Source: Neobacillus mesonae (GTDB lineage: Bacteria > Bacillota > Bacilli > Paenibacillales > Paenibacillaceae). From it: DNA of 64,000 nucleotides. Position numbers and translations under genes: made by a program. Positions 10,452 to 19,942 of this stretch are shown one piece after another. Positions within the stretch are counted from its first letter, which is position 1. Each line of letters begins with the position of its first letter. The notes below the pieces were generated by a model. That model had not been told where the DNA came from and ran no database searches. It saw only the letters and a list, made by a program, of their open reading frames with translations. The stretch is from NCBI GenBank assembly GCA_023715865.1, contig JAMBOW010000002.1:558001-622000 (forward strand). The letters run 5' to 3'.

Positions 10452-10889
10452 CTACTTTCTTTTGCGACTGTTCTTTACCAGCGTCATCCGTCTTGAATGT
10501 CTTAACCAAGAGTAGTAGGTCTTCAAATCACGTAGTTCAATCGTTTCAGACATACGTCCGAGGAATGTGACAATAATCATTTTGTGAAGGGGATTTCCTG
10601 TAATATCGTATTCACCAGGCAATTCCGAAAACTCAGCGACAACGACCAGGTCGCCATCGATGAGATATACATCTTGTTCATTCCGATAGTAGGGAGAAAT
10701 CCTGTTCTGCTTGAGGCACTCCCAGAGCCATGCTGCGATGTTCTCAAAATCATTATTATCCTGTCTCACCCGGTCAACATATCTAAGCTTAGCATGGTTT
10801 GTAATGACAATATCAGCGACTTTCTTATCACCCAGAGCTACATAAAAAGGTTCATAAGTGCTCCAACGCTGCATCAACTTGTCTCGCAT
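10452..10889 (-). CDS. conserved hypothetical protein, 145 residues
   Basis: Not recognised as a named family. The protein starts MRDKLMQRWSTYEPFYVA, has a mixed alpha/beta character with the segment VADIVITNHAKLRYVDRV and a strand-rich middle (DVYLIDGDLVVVAEF), and ends in a basic tail with RHSRRM and KNSRKRK. There is no signal peptide or membrane segment, so it is probably cytoplasmic. A GGAGAG ribosome site and its own terminator support a real single-gene unit. The NHAKLRYVDRV stretch recalls small toxin-like or DUF4258-type folds, but I cannot assign it. Confidence 0.75.
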   Translation of the reverse strand: MRDKLMQRWSTYEPFYVALGDKKVADIVITNHAKLRYVDRVRQDNNDFENIAAWLWECLKQNRISPYYRNEQDVYLIDGDLVVVAEFSELPGEYDITGNPLHKMIIVTFLGRMSETIELRDLKTYYSWLRHSRRMTLVKNSRKRK

Positions 10890-11087
10890 GGGATATCACT
10901 CTCCACAAGATAGGTCTTTCTATCTACATATTTATCCAATATATTACAACATAAGTCCCGGAATCTCAAGGTAAAAATTGCATCGTCAGTTGACAAATTG
11001 GAGTTATAAGTATGTACTGCATAAAAAGTCAACCTCCACAAGCACTATCTGTACTCATAGAAAACGTTACAATTACAATTTGTTGTT

Positions 11088-11118
11088 AAAAACAAAGAGC
11101 GGCCCCAATGGCCGCTCC
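11088..11118 (-). terminator. terminator after ylbG
   Basis: GAGCGGCC-ATTGG-GGCCGCTC followed by TTTGTTTTT on the minus strand, 34 bases past the ylbG stop. Confidence 0.88.
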
Positions 11119-11151
11119 TTTCGAACTGTAATCTGAATTTTGTATCGGGGC

Positions 11152-11418
11152 TTAGAGCCCCCCATAAAAGCTTGTTTTGTCAGGTACGTCTTTGCTATAT
11201 TCCGTTTTAATCTCATTTCGGTAAGAACGCTCAATCTTGCGAACATAGGATAATCTTTTCACATTTTTCATCGTATCCTCTGCGCGGTCTGTATTCACAT
11301 ACATGACTACGTAATGCATTCTTCGTGAGATATAATGTACAGTACCATATTTTTCTAGATTACGAGCAGCCTTCAAATCACTTACCCAAATGATGTATCC
11401 TGTTCGCTGTGCAAACAT
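11152..11418 (-). CDS. ylbG: YlbG family protein (UPF0298)
   Basis: An 88-residue small cytoplasmic protein. It starts MFAQRTGYIIWVSDLKAARN and contains GTVHYISRRMHYVVMYV and KRLSYVRKIERSYRNEIKTEY, which match the YlbG family. Function is not established. As in Bacillus subtilis it follows ylbF (gap 133 bases) and ends in a strong terminator. Basic and aromatic residues dominate the C-terminal half. Confidence 0.92.
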   Translation of the reverse strand: MFAQRTGYIIWVSDLKAARNLEKYGTVHYISRRMHYVVMYVNTDRAEDTMKNVKRLSYVRKIERSYRNEIKTEYSKDVPDKTSFYGGL

Positions 11419-11551
11419 GCGAATTTCACCTCTTCTTCAGATTTTGCAAGTCTTAGGAATCAATTTCATCATAATTTGGCATGAAATTGATTCTATATCT
11501 GTCTATTTTGCAAAATCCTCCCTATCGACGCGCCATGGCAAATCAATTAAA

Positions 11552-11992
11552 TCAGCCGCCGCACCCGCAGCTTCCGCCTCCGCCGCAGCCGCCTTTTGGT
11601 GAAGGATCGTTGCTAGGAACTTTAATGGAAGTCGATACTGAAAAAGCAATCGTTTCGGACATCTGGTGCAGCATATCATCAAGCTGTTTCTCAGCTTCCT
11701 TAAAGCGTCTTACTTCATCGTAAGTATCGATCTGGTCTTCTACGGCCCTCACTTCATCTTTAGCGCTGTGATAATTGGGGTGGAAATGCCCAAAGCGCTC
11801 CGTTTCGGCAAAAAGTTCCTTCTTGTCCGCAAGCCGGCGGACGAGAGTCTGAATCTCCGGATTCTGTTGAACCCGTTCTTTCCAATATAAATAATCTGAA
11901 ACCAACGTAGATTGGTTTATCATATCGCCTAATTCATAGGCGTATGTCAGCACTTGGGCCATATCAACCGTGTTAAGCTCAGATACGCTCAT
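11552..11992 (-). CDS. ylbF: YlbF/RicF, subunit of the Y-complex for RNase Y
   Basis: A 146-residue helical protein homologous to RicF. With YmcA and YaaT this family forms the Ric (Y) complex, which steers RNase Y mRNA processing and supports competence, sporulation and biofilm development. The N-terminal 115 residues are the helical Com_YlbF domain (YAYELGDMINQS, YWKERVQQNPEIQTLV). The tail is glycine/cysteine-rich (KGGCGGGGSCGCGG). In characterised RicF proteins the C-terminal cysteines bind an iron-sulfur cluster, and three cysteines are present here. It lies directly upstream of ylbG. Confidence 0.93.
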   Translation of the reverse strand: MSVSELNTVDMAQVLTYAYELGDMINQSTLVSDYLYWKERVQQNPEIQTLVRRLADKKELFAETERFGHFHPNYHSAKDEVRAVEDQIDTYDEVRRFKEAEKQLDDMLHQMSETIAFSVSTSIKVPSNDPSPKGGCGGGGSCGCGG

Positions 11993-12114
11993 GAAAATTC
12001 ATCCCGATCTATATGAAAGTTCCTTAACCTCTTTTGGAAAAGGACTACACATATCATATCATAACAGCTTGGACATAAGAAGAGTTTTGTTATTTATATT
12101 GCTATACAATTAAC

Positions 12115-14001
12115 TTAATTTGGTAATATAAGGGACATATTTGTCCATTCCGCAGGCACAATTGTGCTCCTATGGGCTACTTTTGACTCTTGATCAGGTG
12201 TAAACCAACCAATTACCGACCAAGGCTCGCCGCGGCCAATCGATTCAGGAATGAATTCTCTTCTCGCCCCTTCTATTTCCACCCCTAATTTTATACGCCA
12301 TGAAATCGCCTGCTGTACGATCTGCTTTGCAGTGGAAGAGTGATATTCGCGCCATTCCTCATGCCAGGTTCTAGGGATGGATTTATAATCAGGCAGAAGG
12401 CTTGATACTTCAGGTGTATCGCTTAACATTTCGTAATAGTGTAAATTACGTCCGGTATATACGAACCCTTGTCTTCCTTCAGCATTAAACTGGACAGGAG
12501 ATGCGGGTATATCGCTGTGTATACTCGTAAGTGGATAGATTCTTGCTTCTGAATCTTGACCTTTAATTCCTTTAGCTGGTGCAAGGCCCATGGATGCGAG
12601 GCTTTTCTGCACCTCGGGGAGCTTGTTTTTGTCTATGATAAAATAGCGCGGACCAATTCGCTCTACTTCTGTTCCCCATCGAGAATAAGAGGGATGAGCC
12701 TCAATGGCGTCCGCGTCCTTCTCCTCAGCGCAGCGCAGCACAATTACCGCTTCTAAGGATGTTTTCCCAAGCTCTCCTCCCCACTGTAACAGCGTAGACT
12801 TCACATTGTCAGGAATTTCAGAGCTGCTGCAGTTTTCAAGCCATTCCATAATTGCGGCTGGGTGAAGCCCAAGCTCTGCGGCCTGATGTATGCGCTCCTT
12901 AGTCAGCTTATAGATGGTCATGTAATCTCTTGCTATTAGCTCAGCGCAGCCTTCAAGTATCCATCGAATCCGGTAGGACGCATCGGGAGGCACCATAATC
13001 TCAAAGTCAGGCTGTACAAAAATCCCTCCATGGATTAACTCAGAATGGCGGCCCTCTTCATCTACAGTTCTTTCTAAAAAACGAAAATAGTGTGTTCCGT
13101 CCGTAGCAATACCTGCATCTCCATATCCGAATGCGGCGAGCATCTGTGCCCACTCTTTGGAATACATACCCAGATCCTCCTCGGACATTTGCTTCGCATA
13201 TCCATTTTTTATCAAGCAGGCACACAGCAGGTCAAGATTGATCCATGCTGTATCATGCTGCCCGCAGCAGGTAAGCAAATAGCGAAAATGATGCAGCCCT
13301 TGTTCTGCTGCTCCGTATCGCTCTATTGAAAGGGTGTAAATATGTGTTCGCATTTGAACTGCAGATAGCTCCAGCCAGCTGTTTAAAGCGATCTCTTCAA
13401 TCGCTATTTGGCCCTCCTCTTTGCGGACCAAGCCTAGGCTGAATAACACGTCCAGCATAACCGCCACCTGGACCGGATAAAGATCCGGATGAGAATAAGA
13501 CAGTTTAAGCCCTTTAAAGTCCGAAGACTTGAGAACAGTCATTTCCTCAAGCTTTTGGATTGTTTTCTTATGAATTGTGCCTTTTGCAGTCAGCGGTAAG
13601 CCGTGAACTGCAATGTACGACAGTAGATGAAGAACCTCTCCAGCAATATCCGGCTTAGCCTCTTGTACAGTATCCACTGTACTAGTGACAGGGAGTGAAT
13701 CCTGCGAGAGAAGGGGGAATAAATACCGTTCAGTCAAAAACGGTATATGTGTTCCAGGGATATAGTATATTTCCTCTCCCCATGTTTTTTTTACAGCTCT
13801 AAGTAAGCCGAGCTTTCTTAAGCGAAGCAAGGCAAGATCCAGCTCTAAGCCGCTGAGCTGCCCAGCAAGTTCCTGCCTCAGCAGATCTACGCTGAGTGCT
13901 GAATTGCCAAATAGACGAAAAGCGCTTATATAGAGCTCACTTTCCTTATCTGACAGTTGTGAGACAATCTCCTCTATGGTATTTGTTGCATCAGCGGACA
14001 T
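12115..14001 (-). CDS. helicase-associated winged-helix protein, partner of XPB
   Basis: A 628-residue cytoplasmic protein of the helicase-associated group (Helicase_C_3-like C-terminal part). It contains several winged-helix-like segments, such as LDLALLRLRKLGLLRAVKK near residue 55. No Walker motifs are visible. The C-terminal half has IVLRCAEEKDADAIEAHPSY and RYFIIDKNKLPEVQ, typical of this family. The start at 14001 has AAGGAGG 12 bases upstream, placed inside the end of the XPB gene and 1 base after its stop. The earlier in-frame ATG codons lack ribosome sites. The tight coupling suggests the two products work together in DNA repair or transcription-coupled processes, but the role of the partner is unknown. 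Confidence 0.82.
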   Translation of the reverse strand: MSADATNTIEEIVSQLSDKESELYISAFRLFGNSALSVDLLRQELAGQLSGLELDLALLRLRKLGLLRAVKKTWGEEIYYIPGTHIPFLTERYLFPLLSQDSLPVTSTVDTVQEAKPDIAGEVLHLLSYIAVHGLPLTAKGTIHKKTIQKLEEMTVLKSSDFKGLKLSYSHPDLYPVQVAVMLDVLFSLGLVRKEEGQIAIEEIALNSWLELSAVQMRTHIYTLSIERYGAAEQGLHHFRYLLTCCGQHDTAWINLDLLCACLIKNGYAKQMSEEDLGMYSKEWAQMLAAFGYGDAGIATDGTHYFRFLERTVDEEGRHSELIHGGIFVQPDFEIMVPPDASYRIRWILEGCAELIARDYMTIYKLTKERIHQAAELGLHPAAIMEWLENCSSSEIPDNVKSTLLQWGGELGKTSLEAVIVLRCAEEKDADAIEAHPSYSRWGTEVERIGPRYFIIDKNKLPEVQKSLASMGLAPAKGIKGQDSEARIYPLTSIHSDIPASPVQFNAEGRQGFVYTGRNLHYYEMLSDTPEVSSLLPDYKSIPRTWHEEWREYHSSTAKQIVQQAISWRIKLGVEIEGARREFIPESIGRGEPWSVIGWFTPDQESKVAHRSTIVPAEWTNMSLILPN

Positions 14002-14002
14002 A

Positions 14003-15676
14003 TTAGAGAGCCGCCTCCTTCTCTCCTGTGACATGATATTCATAGCCTTGTTCTATAAGAAACATCTGTCTCTTAAGAGCAAAGTCCTGTTCTTTGGAAT
14101 CCTGAGAAACAAGTGTATAAAAATAAGCCTTGTTCTCACCTTCCTTGGGCCTGAGGATTCTTCCGAGACGCTGCGCCTCTTCCTGACGGGAGCCAAAGCT
14201 TCCTGACACCTCTATAGCAAGGGCTGCATCTGGTAAATCCACTGCAAAATTGGCTACTTTCGATACAACTAAAGTAGAAATCTCCTTCTGCCGAAAAGCA
14301 GCAAACAGCCGTGTCCGTTCTTGCTGCGAGGTAGCTCCCGTAATAAGAGGAACACCGAGCTCTCCCGCTAAAAGCTTCAGCTGACCCACATACTGACCGA
14401 TAATGAGTGCAGGAAGGCCTGAATGCTTCTGCAGCAGACGTCTGACAACGGCCCGCTTAGAAGGATTTTCAGACGCCAGCCTGAACTTCTGTTTTGGCTC
14501 AGCGTATAGATATTTTCCCTTCAGCTCCTGCTCCATCGGTACGCGAATTTCTCTGCAATCCACTTCAGCAATCCAGCCCTGCTGCTCAAGTTCTTTCCAC
14601 GGCATTTCATATCGTTTAGGACCAATCAGAGAAAAAACATCCTGTTCACAGCCATCCTCTCGCACCAAAGTAGCTGTCAGCCCCAACCTCCGTGTTGCCT
14701 GAATATCTGCAGTGGCCCGGAATACGGGGGCCGGCAGCAAATGAACCTCATCATAAATAATGAGCCCCCAGCTGCGCTCACCAAACAGCTTCATATGCGT
14801 AAAATCATCATCTTTTGTTTTGCGATGAGTCATGATCTGGTAAGTCGCTACAGTAACGGGCCTGACTTCCTTAGTTTGACCGGAATACTCCCCCACGGCT
14901 TCTTGAGAAATAGTGGTCTTCTCTCCGATCTCTCGTATCCACTGTCGCACGGAGGTTGTATTGGACGTTAGAATAAGAACTTCACATTGCAGACGTTCCA
15001 TGACAGCAAGACCAATTATCGTCTTTCCTGCGCCGCAGGGCAGGACAAGTACACCGCTTCCTCCAAGTCCGTCTTGCCCTTCAAAAGCCTCAGCAGCATT
15101 CTGCTGATAATCCCTCAGAGTAAAGGAGTTATGGTCGTCCGAGCTCCATTTAAATTCAAGGGGGCTCCCATGTTTATATCCAGCCTGATCCATCACAGGA
15201 TAGCCCATTTTCATAAGCTGCTGCTTAATAAGACCGCGATCTTTTTGTAATATCGCCAGCTTCGTATCCGACGATCGTATTAGCTTGTAAGAAGACAATG
15301 CTTTCAGTGATTGGATTTCGTCAATTAATTGAATATCTTCACTAACCAGCATGCAGTCATCGGTGCTCGCATCAGATTCCAGCTTTAATTTCCCGTACTT
15401 TTCCACAATGCTCTTAATATCCTGAACAAGAGCTGATGGGAGATTCCATCGGGAAACCTTAGAAAGACTGCTGATTATATCATCCGCACGATATCCCATC
15501 GCTGCAGCACTCCACAGCGTGAGCGGTGTCATCTTATATGTGTGGAAAGCCGAAGGGCTTTTAACCAGCTCTGCAAACGGGGCAATTAGCTCTCTCGCCT
15601 CGTCATACTGGGGATGAGCTGTTTCTATTAAAATGGTAAAGTCCCGCTGTACGATACAGGCTCTGTCTGCGTTCAT
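14003..15676 (-). CDS. XPB/Rad25-type DNA helicase
   Basis: A 557-residue superfamily 2 helicase, 3'-5' type, related to the XPB subunit of TFIIH and to bacterial XPB proteins. Motifs in order: Walker A VLPCGAGKT at 211-219, Walker B YDEVH at 308-312, motif III with the XPB-specific RED residues in TATLVRED at 334-341, and motif VI QRLGRILRPK near 505. The N-terminal 180 residues are a separate domain. An AAGGAGAG ribosome site precedes the ATG. The gene for the helicase-associated partner follows with a 1-base gap. In other bacteria XPB often lies beside a Bax1-like nuclease gene, but no nuclease is visible here. Confidence 0.93.
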   Translation of the reverse strand: MNADRACIVQRDFTILIETAHPQYDEARELIAPFAELVKSPSAFHTYKMTPLTLWSAAAMGYRADDIISSLSKVSRWNLPSALVQDIKSIVEKYGKLKLESDASTDDCMLVSEDIQLIDEIQSLKALSSYKLIRSSDTKLAILQKDRGLIKQQLMKMGYPVMDQAGYKHGSPLEFKWSSDDHNSFTLRDYQQNAAEAFEGQDGLGGSGVLVLPCGAGKTIIGLAVMERLQCEVLILTSNTTSVRQWIREIGEKTTISQEAVGEYSGQTKEVRPVTVATYQIMTHRKTKDDDFTHMKLFGERSWGLIIYDEVHLLPAPVFRATADIQATRRLGLTATLVREDGCEQDVFSLIGPKRYEMPWKELEQQGWIAEVDCREIRVPMEQELKGKYLYAEPKQKFRLASENPSKRAVVRRLLQKHSGLPALIIGQYVGQLKLLAGELGVPLITGATSQQERTRLFAAFRQKEISTLVVSKVANFAVDLPDAALAIEVSGSFGSRQEEAQRLGRILRPKEGENKAYFYTLVSQDSKEQDFALKRQMFLIEQGYEYHVTGEKEAAL

Positions 15677-15721
15677 CGTTTCTCTCCTTGCTCCACAATT
15701 ATTAGATTTCTAGCTAGATGC

Positions 15722-15766
15722 AAAGAAAGAAAAGTCCAATTTCGCTTAGGCGAAAATGAACTTTTC
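15722..15766 (-). terminator. probable terminator after the CBS-domain gene
   Basis: An imperfect hairpin (GAAAAGT..TTTCGC / GCGAAA..ACTTTTC), followed on the minus strand by TTTTCTTTCTTT. It lies between the CBS gene and the XPB gene. Confidence 0.55.
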
Positions 15767-15791
15767 TCGGCACATTTCATGCAAGTGCTGA

Positions 15792-16223
15792 TTAATGCAA
15801 ATGCTCCGAAATTTGGGTTAAGGCTTCTGACGCATTATCTGCAAGCAGATGCGAGGTTGCCAAATCTCCGAGCGACACGATGCCCACCAGTTTATCCTGC
15901 TCAATTACGGGAACTCTGCGAATCTGATGTTTGGCCATCAATTCTGCGGCCTCATCAGCAGTCATTTCCGGAGTTACGGTGTGTAATTTCTTGGTCATGA
16001 CCTTCTCCACTGCGGTTGAACCGGAATGCTTGTCAGCATACCCGCGGAGTACCAAATCACGGTCTGTTACGACCCCTACTAATTTAAAATTGTCTTCCGT
16101 TTCTACGATAGGGATAAAGCCTGTATCATGCTCTTTCATCATTACTGCAATATCGTAAATATGCTTATCTAAAGAAACCGTCGTTATTCCCGAAGTCATT
16201 ACTTCAGATACCTTTTTCTTCAC
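15792..16223 (-). CDS. CBS-domain protein (YhcV type)
   Basis: A 143-residue cytoplasmic protein made of two tandem CBS motifs (about 7-60 and 75-130), each with the pattern VxDxMT..xDRDL: SEVMTSGITTVS, GVVTDRDLVLRGYA, EKVMTKKLHTV, GIVSLGDLA. Such stand-alone Bateman modules bind adenine nucleotides and act as energy or redox sensors. The partner is unknown. It appears monocistronic with its own terminator. Confidence 0.9.
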   Translation of the reverse strand: MKKKVSEVMTSGITTVSLDKHIYDIAVMMKEHDTGFIPIVETEDNFKLVGVVTDRDLVLRGYADKHSGSTAVEKVMTKKLHTVTPEMTADEAAELMAKHQIRRVPVIEQDKLVGIVSLGDLATSHLLADNASEALTQISEHLH

Positions 16224-16324
16224 TGTCTATACCTCCCTAATAATGAAAAGAAATGCTTTTTCAATATTAGGTTGGCCCAAATACGCTTTCCTCATTCCTT
16301 AAAACGTGCGCTTACTTCAAGATT

Positions 16325-17512
16325 TTAGGCATGTATTCTAGTTGAAACATATTCTTCAGCATAGGTTTTAGTCATTTTTATAAATAATTGCATAGCGTGC
16401 AGCATGGCTGTCTCATCAAAATCAAATCTTGGATGATGGTGCGGGTATACCGCTTCTGTATTCTCGTTGCCGGCACCCACAAACATAAAGCAGCCTGGAA
16501 CCTTCTGCAAATAGTAAGCAAAATCCTCGGCAGGCATCAATTTCGACTGAACCTTAACGCGCTCCTCTCCAAACGCCTCCGCTGCGGCTGCAAAGAAACG
16601 GGATGCTTCCTTTTCATCATTTACAACAGGAGGATAACCCATAATGTAGTTGATATTATAATTCGTTCCATAAGCAGCTGCGATTTGTTCTGTGAGCGTG
16701 TGAATGCGTTCTTTCATAATGGAGCGAGTCTCCTCATCAAACGTACGCACTGTTCCACTGATCTTAAAATTCTCGGCAATCACGTTTTGCGCTGCTCCCC
16801 CTTGAATGGTACCTATCGTAAGGACAGCAGGCTGCAGCGGATCGACAGATCGGCTGACGACGGTTTGCATCTGAAGAACGAGAGAGGCTCCTGCAACGAT
16901 GCTGTCGATGCTGGTATGCGGGACGCCTCCATGACCGCCTTTACCGGTGAGTTCAATATAAAAATCATCTGCAGCTGCCATCATGGCTCCAGGAGTACTT
17001 GCATAAGTGCCTAGAGGAAGAGGTGTCCACAAGTGAATACCATAGATGACATCTACACCTTCGAGCACCCCGTCTGCAATCACTTTGGCAGCACCGCCGG
17101 GAAGCAGCTCTTCTGCAGGCTGAAACAAAAAGCGAACCTCTCCGATAAATTCATCTATATGTTCACTCATATAGGCTGCTGCAGCAAGCAGTGTAGACAT
17201 ATGCCCATCATGACCGCATGCATGCATCACCCCATCCACCTGTGATTTATATGGAGTTTGTTTTTCGTCTTGAATAGGAAGGGCGTCCATATCAGCTCGG
17301 AGCATGATAACCGGACCTGGGCGATGAGTACGAAGGATGCCGATGACTCCATGTCCGCCAATGTTTTTGACCACTTCTAGCCCAAAGGACTCCAGCTGTT
17401 CAGCAATAAATCGGGATGTATTTACTTCATGGAAGGAAAGCTCCGGATTCTGGTGAAGATAACGCCTCCACTCTATCATTTTGCTAAGCCATTCATCAGT
17501 ATGCTCTCTCAT
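16325..17512 (-). CDS. M20 family amidohydrolase (N-acyl-L-amino acid amidohydrolase type)
   Basis: A 395-residue metallo-amidohydrolase that removes acyl groups from N-acyl amino acids or related conjugates. Metal and catalytic motifs are LRADMDALPI near 80, HACGHDGHMSTLL near 100, LFQPAEELLPGGA near 135 and GKGGHGGVPHTSID near 190 (dimerisation/lid domain). The end has a conserved HHPRFDFDE. The ATG at 17512 (MREHTDEWLSKMIEW) has a GAAGGGACGG site. An upstream in-frame TTG would lengthen the protein by 11 residues without a ribosome site. It is divergent from yugN. The exact substrate is not determinable. Confidence 0.88.
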   Translation of the reverse strand: MREHTDEWLSKMIEWRRYLHQNPELSFHEVNTSRFIAEQLESFGLEVVKNIGGHGVIGILRTHRPGPVIMLRADMDALPIQDEKQTPYKSQVDGVMHACGHDGHMSTLLAAAAYMSEHIDEFIGEVRFLFQPAEELLPGGAAKVIADGVLEGVDVIYGIHLWTPLPLGTYASTPGAMMAAADDFYIELTGKGGHGGVPHTSIDSIVAGASLVLQMQTVVSRSVDPLQPAVLTIGTIQGGAAQNVIAENFKISGTVRTFDEETRSIMKERIHTLTEQIAAAYGTNYNINYIMGYPPVVNDEKEASRFFAAAAEAFGEERVKVQSKLMPAEDFAYYLQKVPGCFMFVGAGNENTEAVYPHHHPRFDFDETAMLHAMQLFIKMTKTYAEEYVSTRIHA

Positions 17513-17677
17513 ATACGCTATCCGTCCCTTCGAATGATTTCCCAATTAATTGTAACAGAAATTATGCCTAAACGATATGAAATGGCAGGTTATGGAAAGC
17601 TTGCACATGCAGAGGAAACATACTATCATGATATTTGTGAATACAAAGGAGCTTTATATAAGGAGGTTTCATCTTCT

Positions 17678-18025
17678 ATGATATTTGAGAACACGGGCTT
17701 GGACGGTTTAAAAAGCGATCTCGCGTATTTAGATGAAAGCGCGGAAAAGGTCGGATTTATTCGTTGGCAATGGGAGTATTACCGTGCTACATACGACTAC
17801 AAAATTGAAGATAACAAAACAAAAGATGAATATTACTTGAGAATCAACACACGTGCAATCGAGGGCAAGCTTGAGAAACCAGATTCTATCCTATCCGTGG
17901 AAGCCGTATATATCGGAAGAGCGACTTTTCCTCATGGGCTGGAATACGAGAGTGAAATTCCAACACCAGTGCTTAGTGTAGCGAACGAGAAGATCAAGCA
18001 GCTCAAGGAACTGCTTGAAGCCTAA
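17678..18025 (+). CDS. yugN: YugN-like family protein
   Basis: A 115-residue small cytoplasmic protein of the YugN family, function unknown. The start at 17678 (MIFENTGLDGLKSDL) has AGGAGG 11 bases upstream and aligns with the family N-terminus. An open frame continues upstream but lacks a site and overlaps the divergent amidohydrolase promoter region. Family-like segments are FIRWQWEYYRATYDYKIE, YYLRINTRAIEGKLE and FPHGLEYE. It precedes ftsW by 14 bases on the same strand, so the two may be cotranscribed. Confidence 0.88.
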   Translation: MIFENTGLDGLKSDLAYLDESAEKVGFIRWQWEYYRATYDYKIEDNKTKDEYYLRINTRAIEGKLEKPDSILSVEAVYIGRATFPHGLEYESEIPTPVLSVANEKIKQLKELLEA

Positions 18026-18039
18026 TCAGGATACTGACT

Positions 18040-19305
18040 ATGCACAATAATAAAAATGGGATCAAGCGAAGAGGTTTGCCAGACTTTCAGCTCCTAATCC
18101 TTACCCTGCTGTTGGTAGGCTTCGGACTGGTCATGGTATACAGTTCGAGCGCAAGCATAGCCCTCGTCTCAGATTTTAACGATGCACTCTACTACACCAA
18201 GCGACAAGTGGTTTTTGCCATACTCGGATTTATTGCAATGTTTGTTGCCATGAATATTCCATTTGCGAAATACAAGCAATTATATAAACCTTTGTTTCTA
18301 CTCACAATTATTTTACTGATTGCCGTCTTATTTGTCGGCATTGAACTGAATAATGCAAGAAGCTGGTTTAAAATCGGACCGATTACGATACAACCAGTGG
18401 AAGTAGCCAAAATATCGATTATTCTTTATTTATCGGCACTCATCACCAAAAAAGGCGAACGCTTCCGAGATCTGCGCACAGGCTACATCCCGGTCATGAT
18501 TATCGTGGGCTTTGTTGCCGGACTGGTTATGCTCCAGCCTGACTTTGGCTCCACCTTCATTTTGGTTGCTACCTGCGGTCTTATCATTTACGCCGGCGGT
18601 GCCAGCATGAAGCATATTATGGGCTCGATCGGATTGCTTGTTGTCGGCGCAGGTATTGTCGTTGGCGCAGGTTATTTGATTGACCTCATGACTGGTAATA
18701 GTTCCGGGAATTCGGGAAGCTACCAAATCGCGCGGTTCAAATCATTTTTAAACCCATTCTCCGACCCTACCAACGCCTCCTATAATCTGCTCCATTCCTT
18801 AACGGCAATTGGACAAGGCGGGTTAACCGGCACAGGAATCGGACAAGGCATTATAAAGCTTCATTATCTGCCTAACGCCTTTAATGACTTTATTTTCTCA
18901 GTTATTGGCGAGGAATTAGGGTTTATAGGTACTATCATCTTTTTAGCGGTTTACATTTATTTTATATGGCGCGGGTTTACCATTGCACTTCGGTGTAAGG
19001 ATCCATTCGGTACACTGGTTGGTGTCGGTATCATGGGACTTATCGCGATTCAAGCCTTTATTAACATTGGCGGCGTAACTCAGACCATTCCGGTAACCGG
19101 AGTAACACTTCCCTTCATCAGCTATGGAGGAACCTCGCTGCTCATCACGATGGCCAGCATCGGAATTATGCTGAGTATTTCCCGGGAAAACAACCTGGAC
19201 ACCACTCAGGAAAAAGTAACATCTGTTCGGACCGTGACCGAGCAGCAGCGTACTTCTCCTGCTCTCGTTAAACGTAAACCGCCAAAAAGAACATCATCAC
19301 GATAA
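18040..19305 (+). CDS. ftsW: FtsW/SpoVE/RodA-family peptidoglycan glycosyltransferase
   Basis: A 421-residue SEDS protein with about ten membrane segments that polymerises lipid II, working with a class B PBP at division or sporulation. Signatures: VMVYSSSAS near residue 25, FKIGPITIQPVEVAK near 110, MLQPDFGST near 165, GIIKLHYLPNAFNDFIFSVIGEELG (about 266-290) with the key aspartate after Asn, and TGVTLPFISYGGTS near 350. The cytoplasmic tail is basic and rich in Ser/Thr/Lys. I place it as FtsW because of the nearby ylaN (the ylaN-ftsW pair occurs in Bacillus), but SpoVE or a paralogue cannot be excluded. A strong terminator follows. Confidence 0.88.
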   Translation: MHNNKNGIKRRGLPDFQLLILTLLLVGFGLVMVYSSSASIALVSDFNDALYYTKRQVVFAILGFIAMFVAMNIPFAKYKQLYKPLFLLTIILLIAVLFVGIELNNARSWFKIGPITIQPVEVAKISIILYLSALITKKGERFRDLRTGYIPVMIIVGFVAGLVMLQPDFGSTFILVATCGLIIYAGGASMKHIMGSIGLLVVGAGIVVGAGYLIDLMTGNSSGNSGSYQIARFKSFLNPFSDPTNASYNLLHSLTAIGQGGLTGTGIGQGIIKLHYLPNAFNDFIFSVIGEELGFIGTIIFLAVYIYFIWRGFTIALRCKDPFGTLVGVGIMGLIAIQAFINIGGVTQTIPVTGVTLPFISYGGTSLLITMASIGIMLSISRENNLDTTQEKVTSVRTVTEQQRTSPALVKRKPPKRTSSR

Positions 19306-19315
19306 GACAAAACAT

Positions 19316-19355
19316 AAAAAGGACAGTTTGGTATGATAACCAAACTGTCCTTTTT
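19316..19355 (+). terminator. bidirectional terminator between ftsW and the Asp23 gene
   Basis: AAAAAGGACAGTTTGGT and ACCAAACTGTCCTTTTT form a near-perfect 17-pair stem with T tracts on both strands. Confidence 0.93.
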
Positions 19356-19412
19356 ATTATTAATCCGATTCACTACTAGAAGAAGGCTGCAGCTAATCTC
19401 TAATGAACAAGA

Positions 19413-19775
19413 TTACTGCTCATCTCCCTTAAATGATACACCTTCCACTTTAACATTTACTTCTACTACCTTCAGTCCGGTCATACTTTCCACCGCTTCA
19501 CGTACATTTTGCTGAAGCATCCGGGACACTTCGTGAATAGGAGTTTCATAAAGAACAATTATTCTAAGATCAATCGCGGTTTCTGTTGAACCTACTTCAA
19601 CAATTACGCCTTTTTGTACATTCTTTCCGCTGAGGCGTTTGGCCCAACCTTCAGACAAACCTCCGGACATCGCTGCTATTCCAGGGGTCTCAAGTGCCGC
19701 AAGTCCAGCAATTTTAGCAACAACATCGTTAGATATCCGAATGTTGCCTGTTTCGATTTCGAGCTGTTCTGCCAT
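19413..19775 (-). CDS. Asp23/Gls24 family envelope stress protein
   Basis: A 120-residue protein of the Asp23/YloU group. The start at 19775 (MAEQLEIETGNIRIS) has AAAGGAGGA 7 bases upstream. An earlier start 10 codons upstream would swallow that site. Motifs: ISNDVVAKIAGLAALETPGI, DLRIIVLYETPIHEVS and VKVVEVNVKVEGVSF-like strand repeats. Family members associate with the inner membrane through AmaP in staphylococci and respond to cell-wall stress; no amaP gene is adjacent here. It lies between ftsW and the calcium antiporter. Confidence 0.9.
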   Translation of the reverse strand: MAEQLEIETGNIRISNDVVAKIAGLAALETPGIAAMSGGLSEGWAKRLSGKNVQKGVIVEVGSTETAIDLRIIVLYETPIHEVSRMLQQNVREAVESMTGLKVVEVNVKVEGVSFKGDEQ

Positions 19776-19942
19776 GCCGTATCCTCCTTTGGCTTCAATA
19801 ACCATATTTTAAAGCCTTTCACCCCTAAAAAGCAAATCTATATGTATGCTCTGACGTATTTAGTGATTCATATTTTCATAAAATGGGGGGAATATTGAAG
19901 TAATCAGCATTTCATTAATTTGATTCGGAGGTCTTTTTTCAT

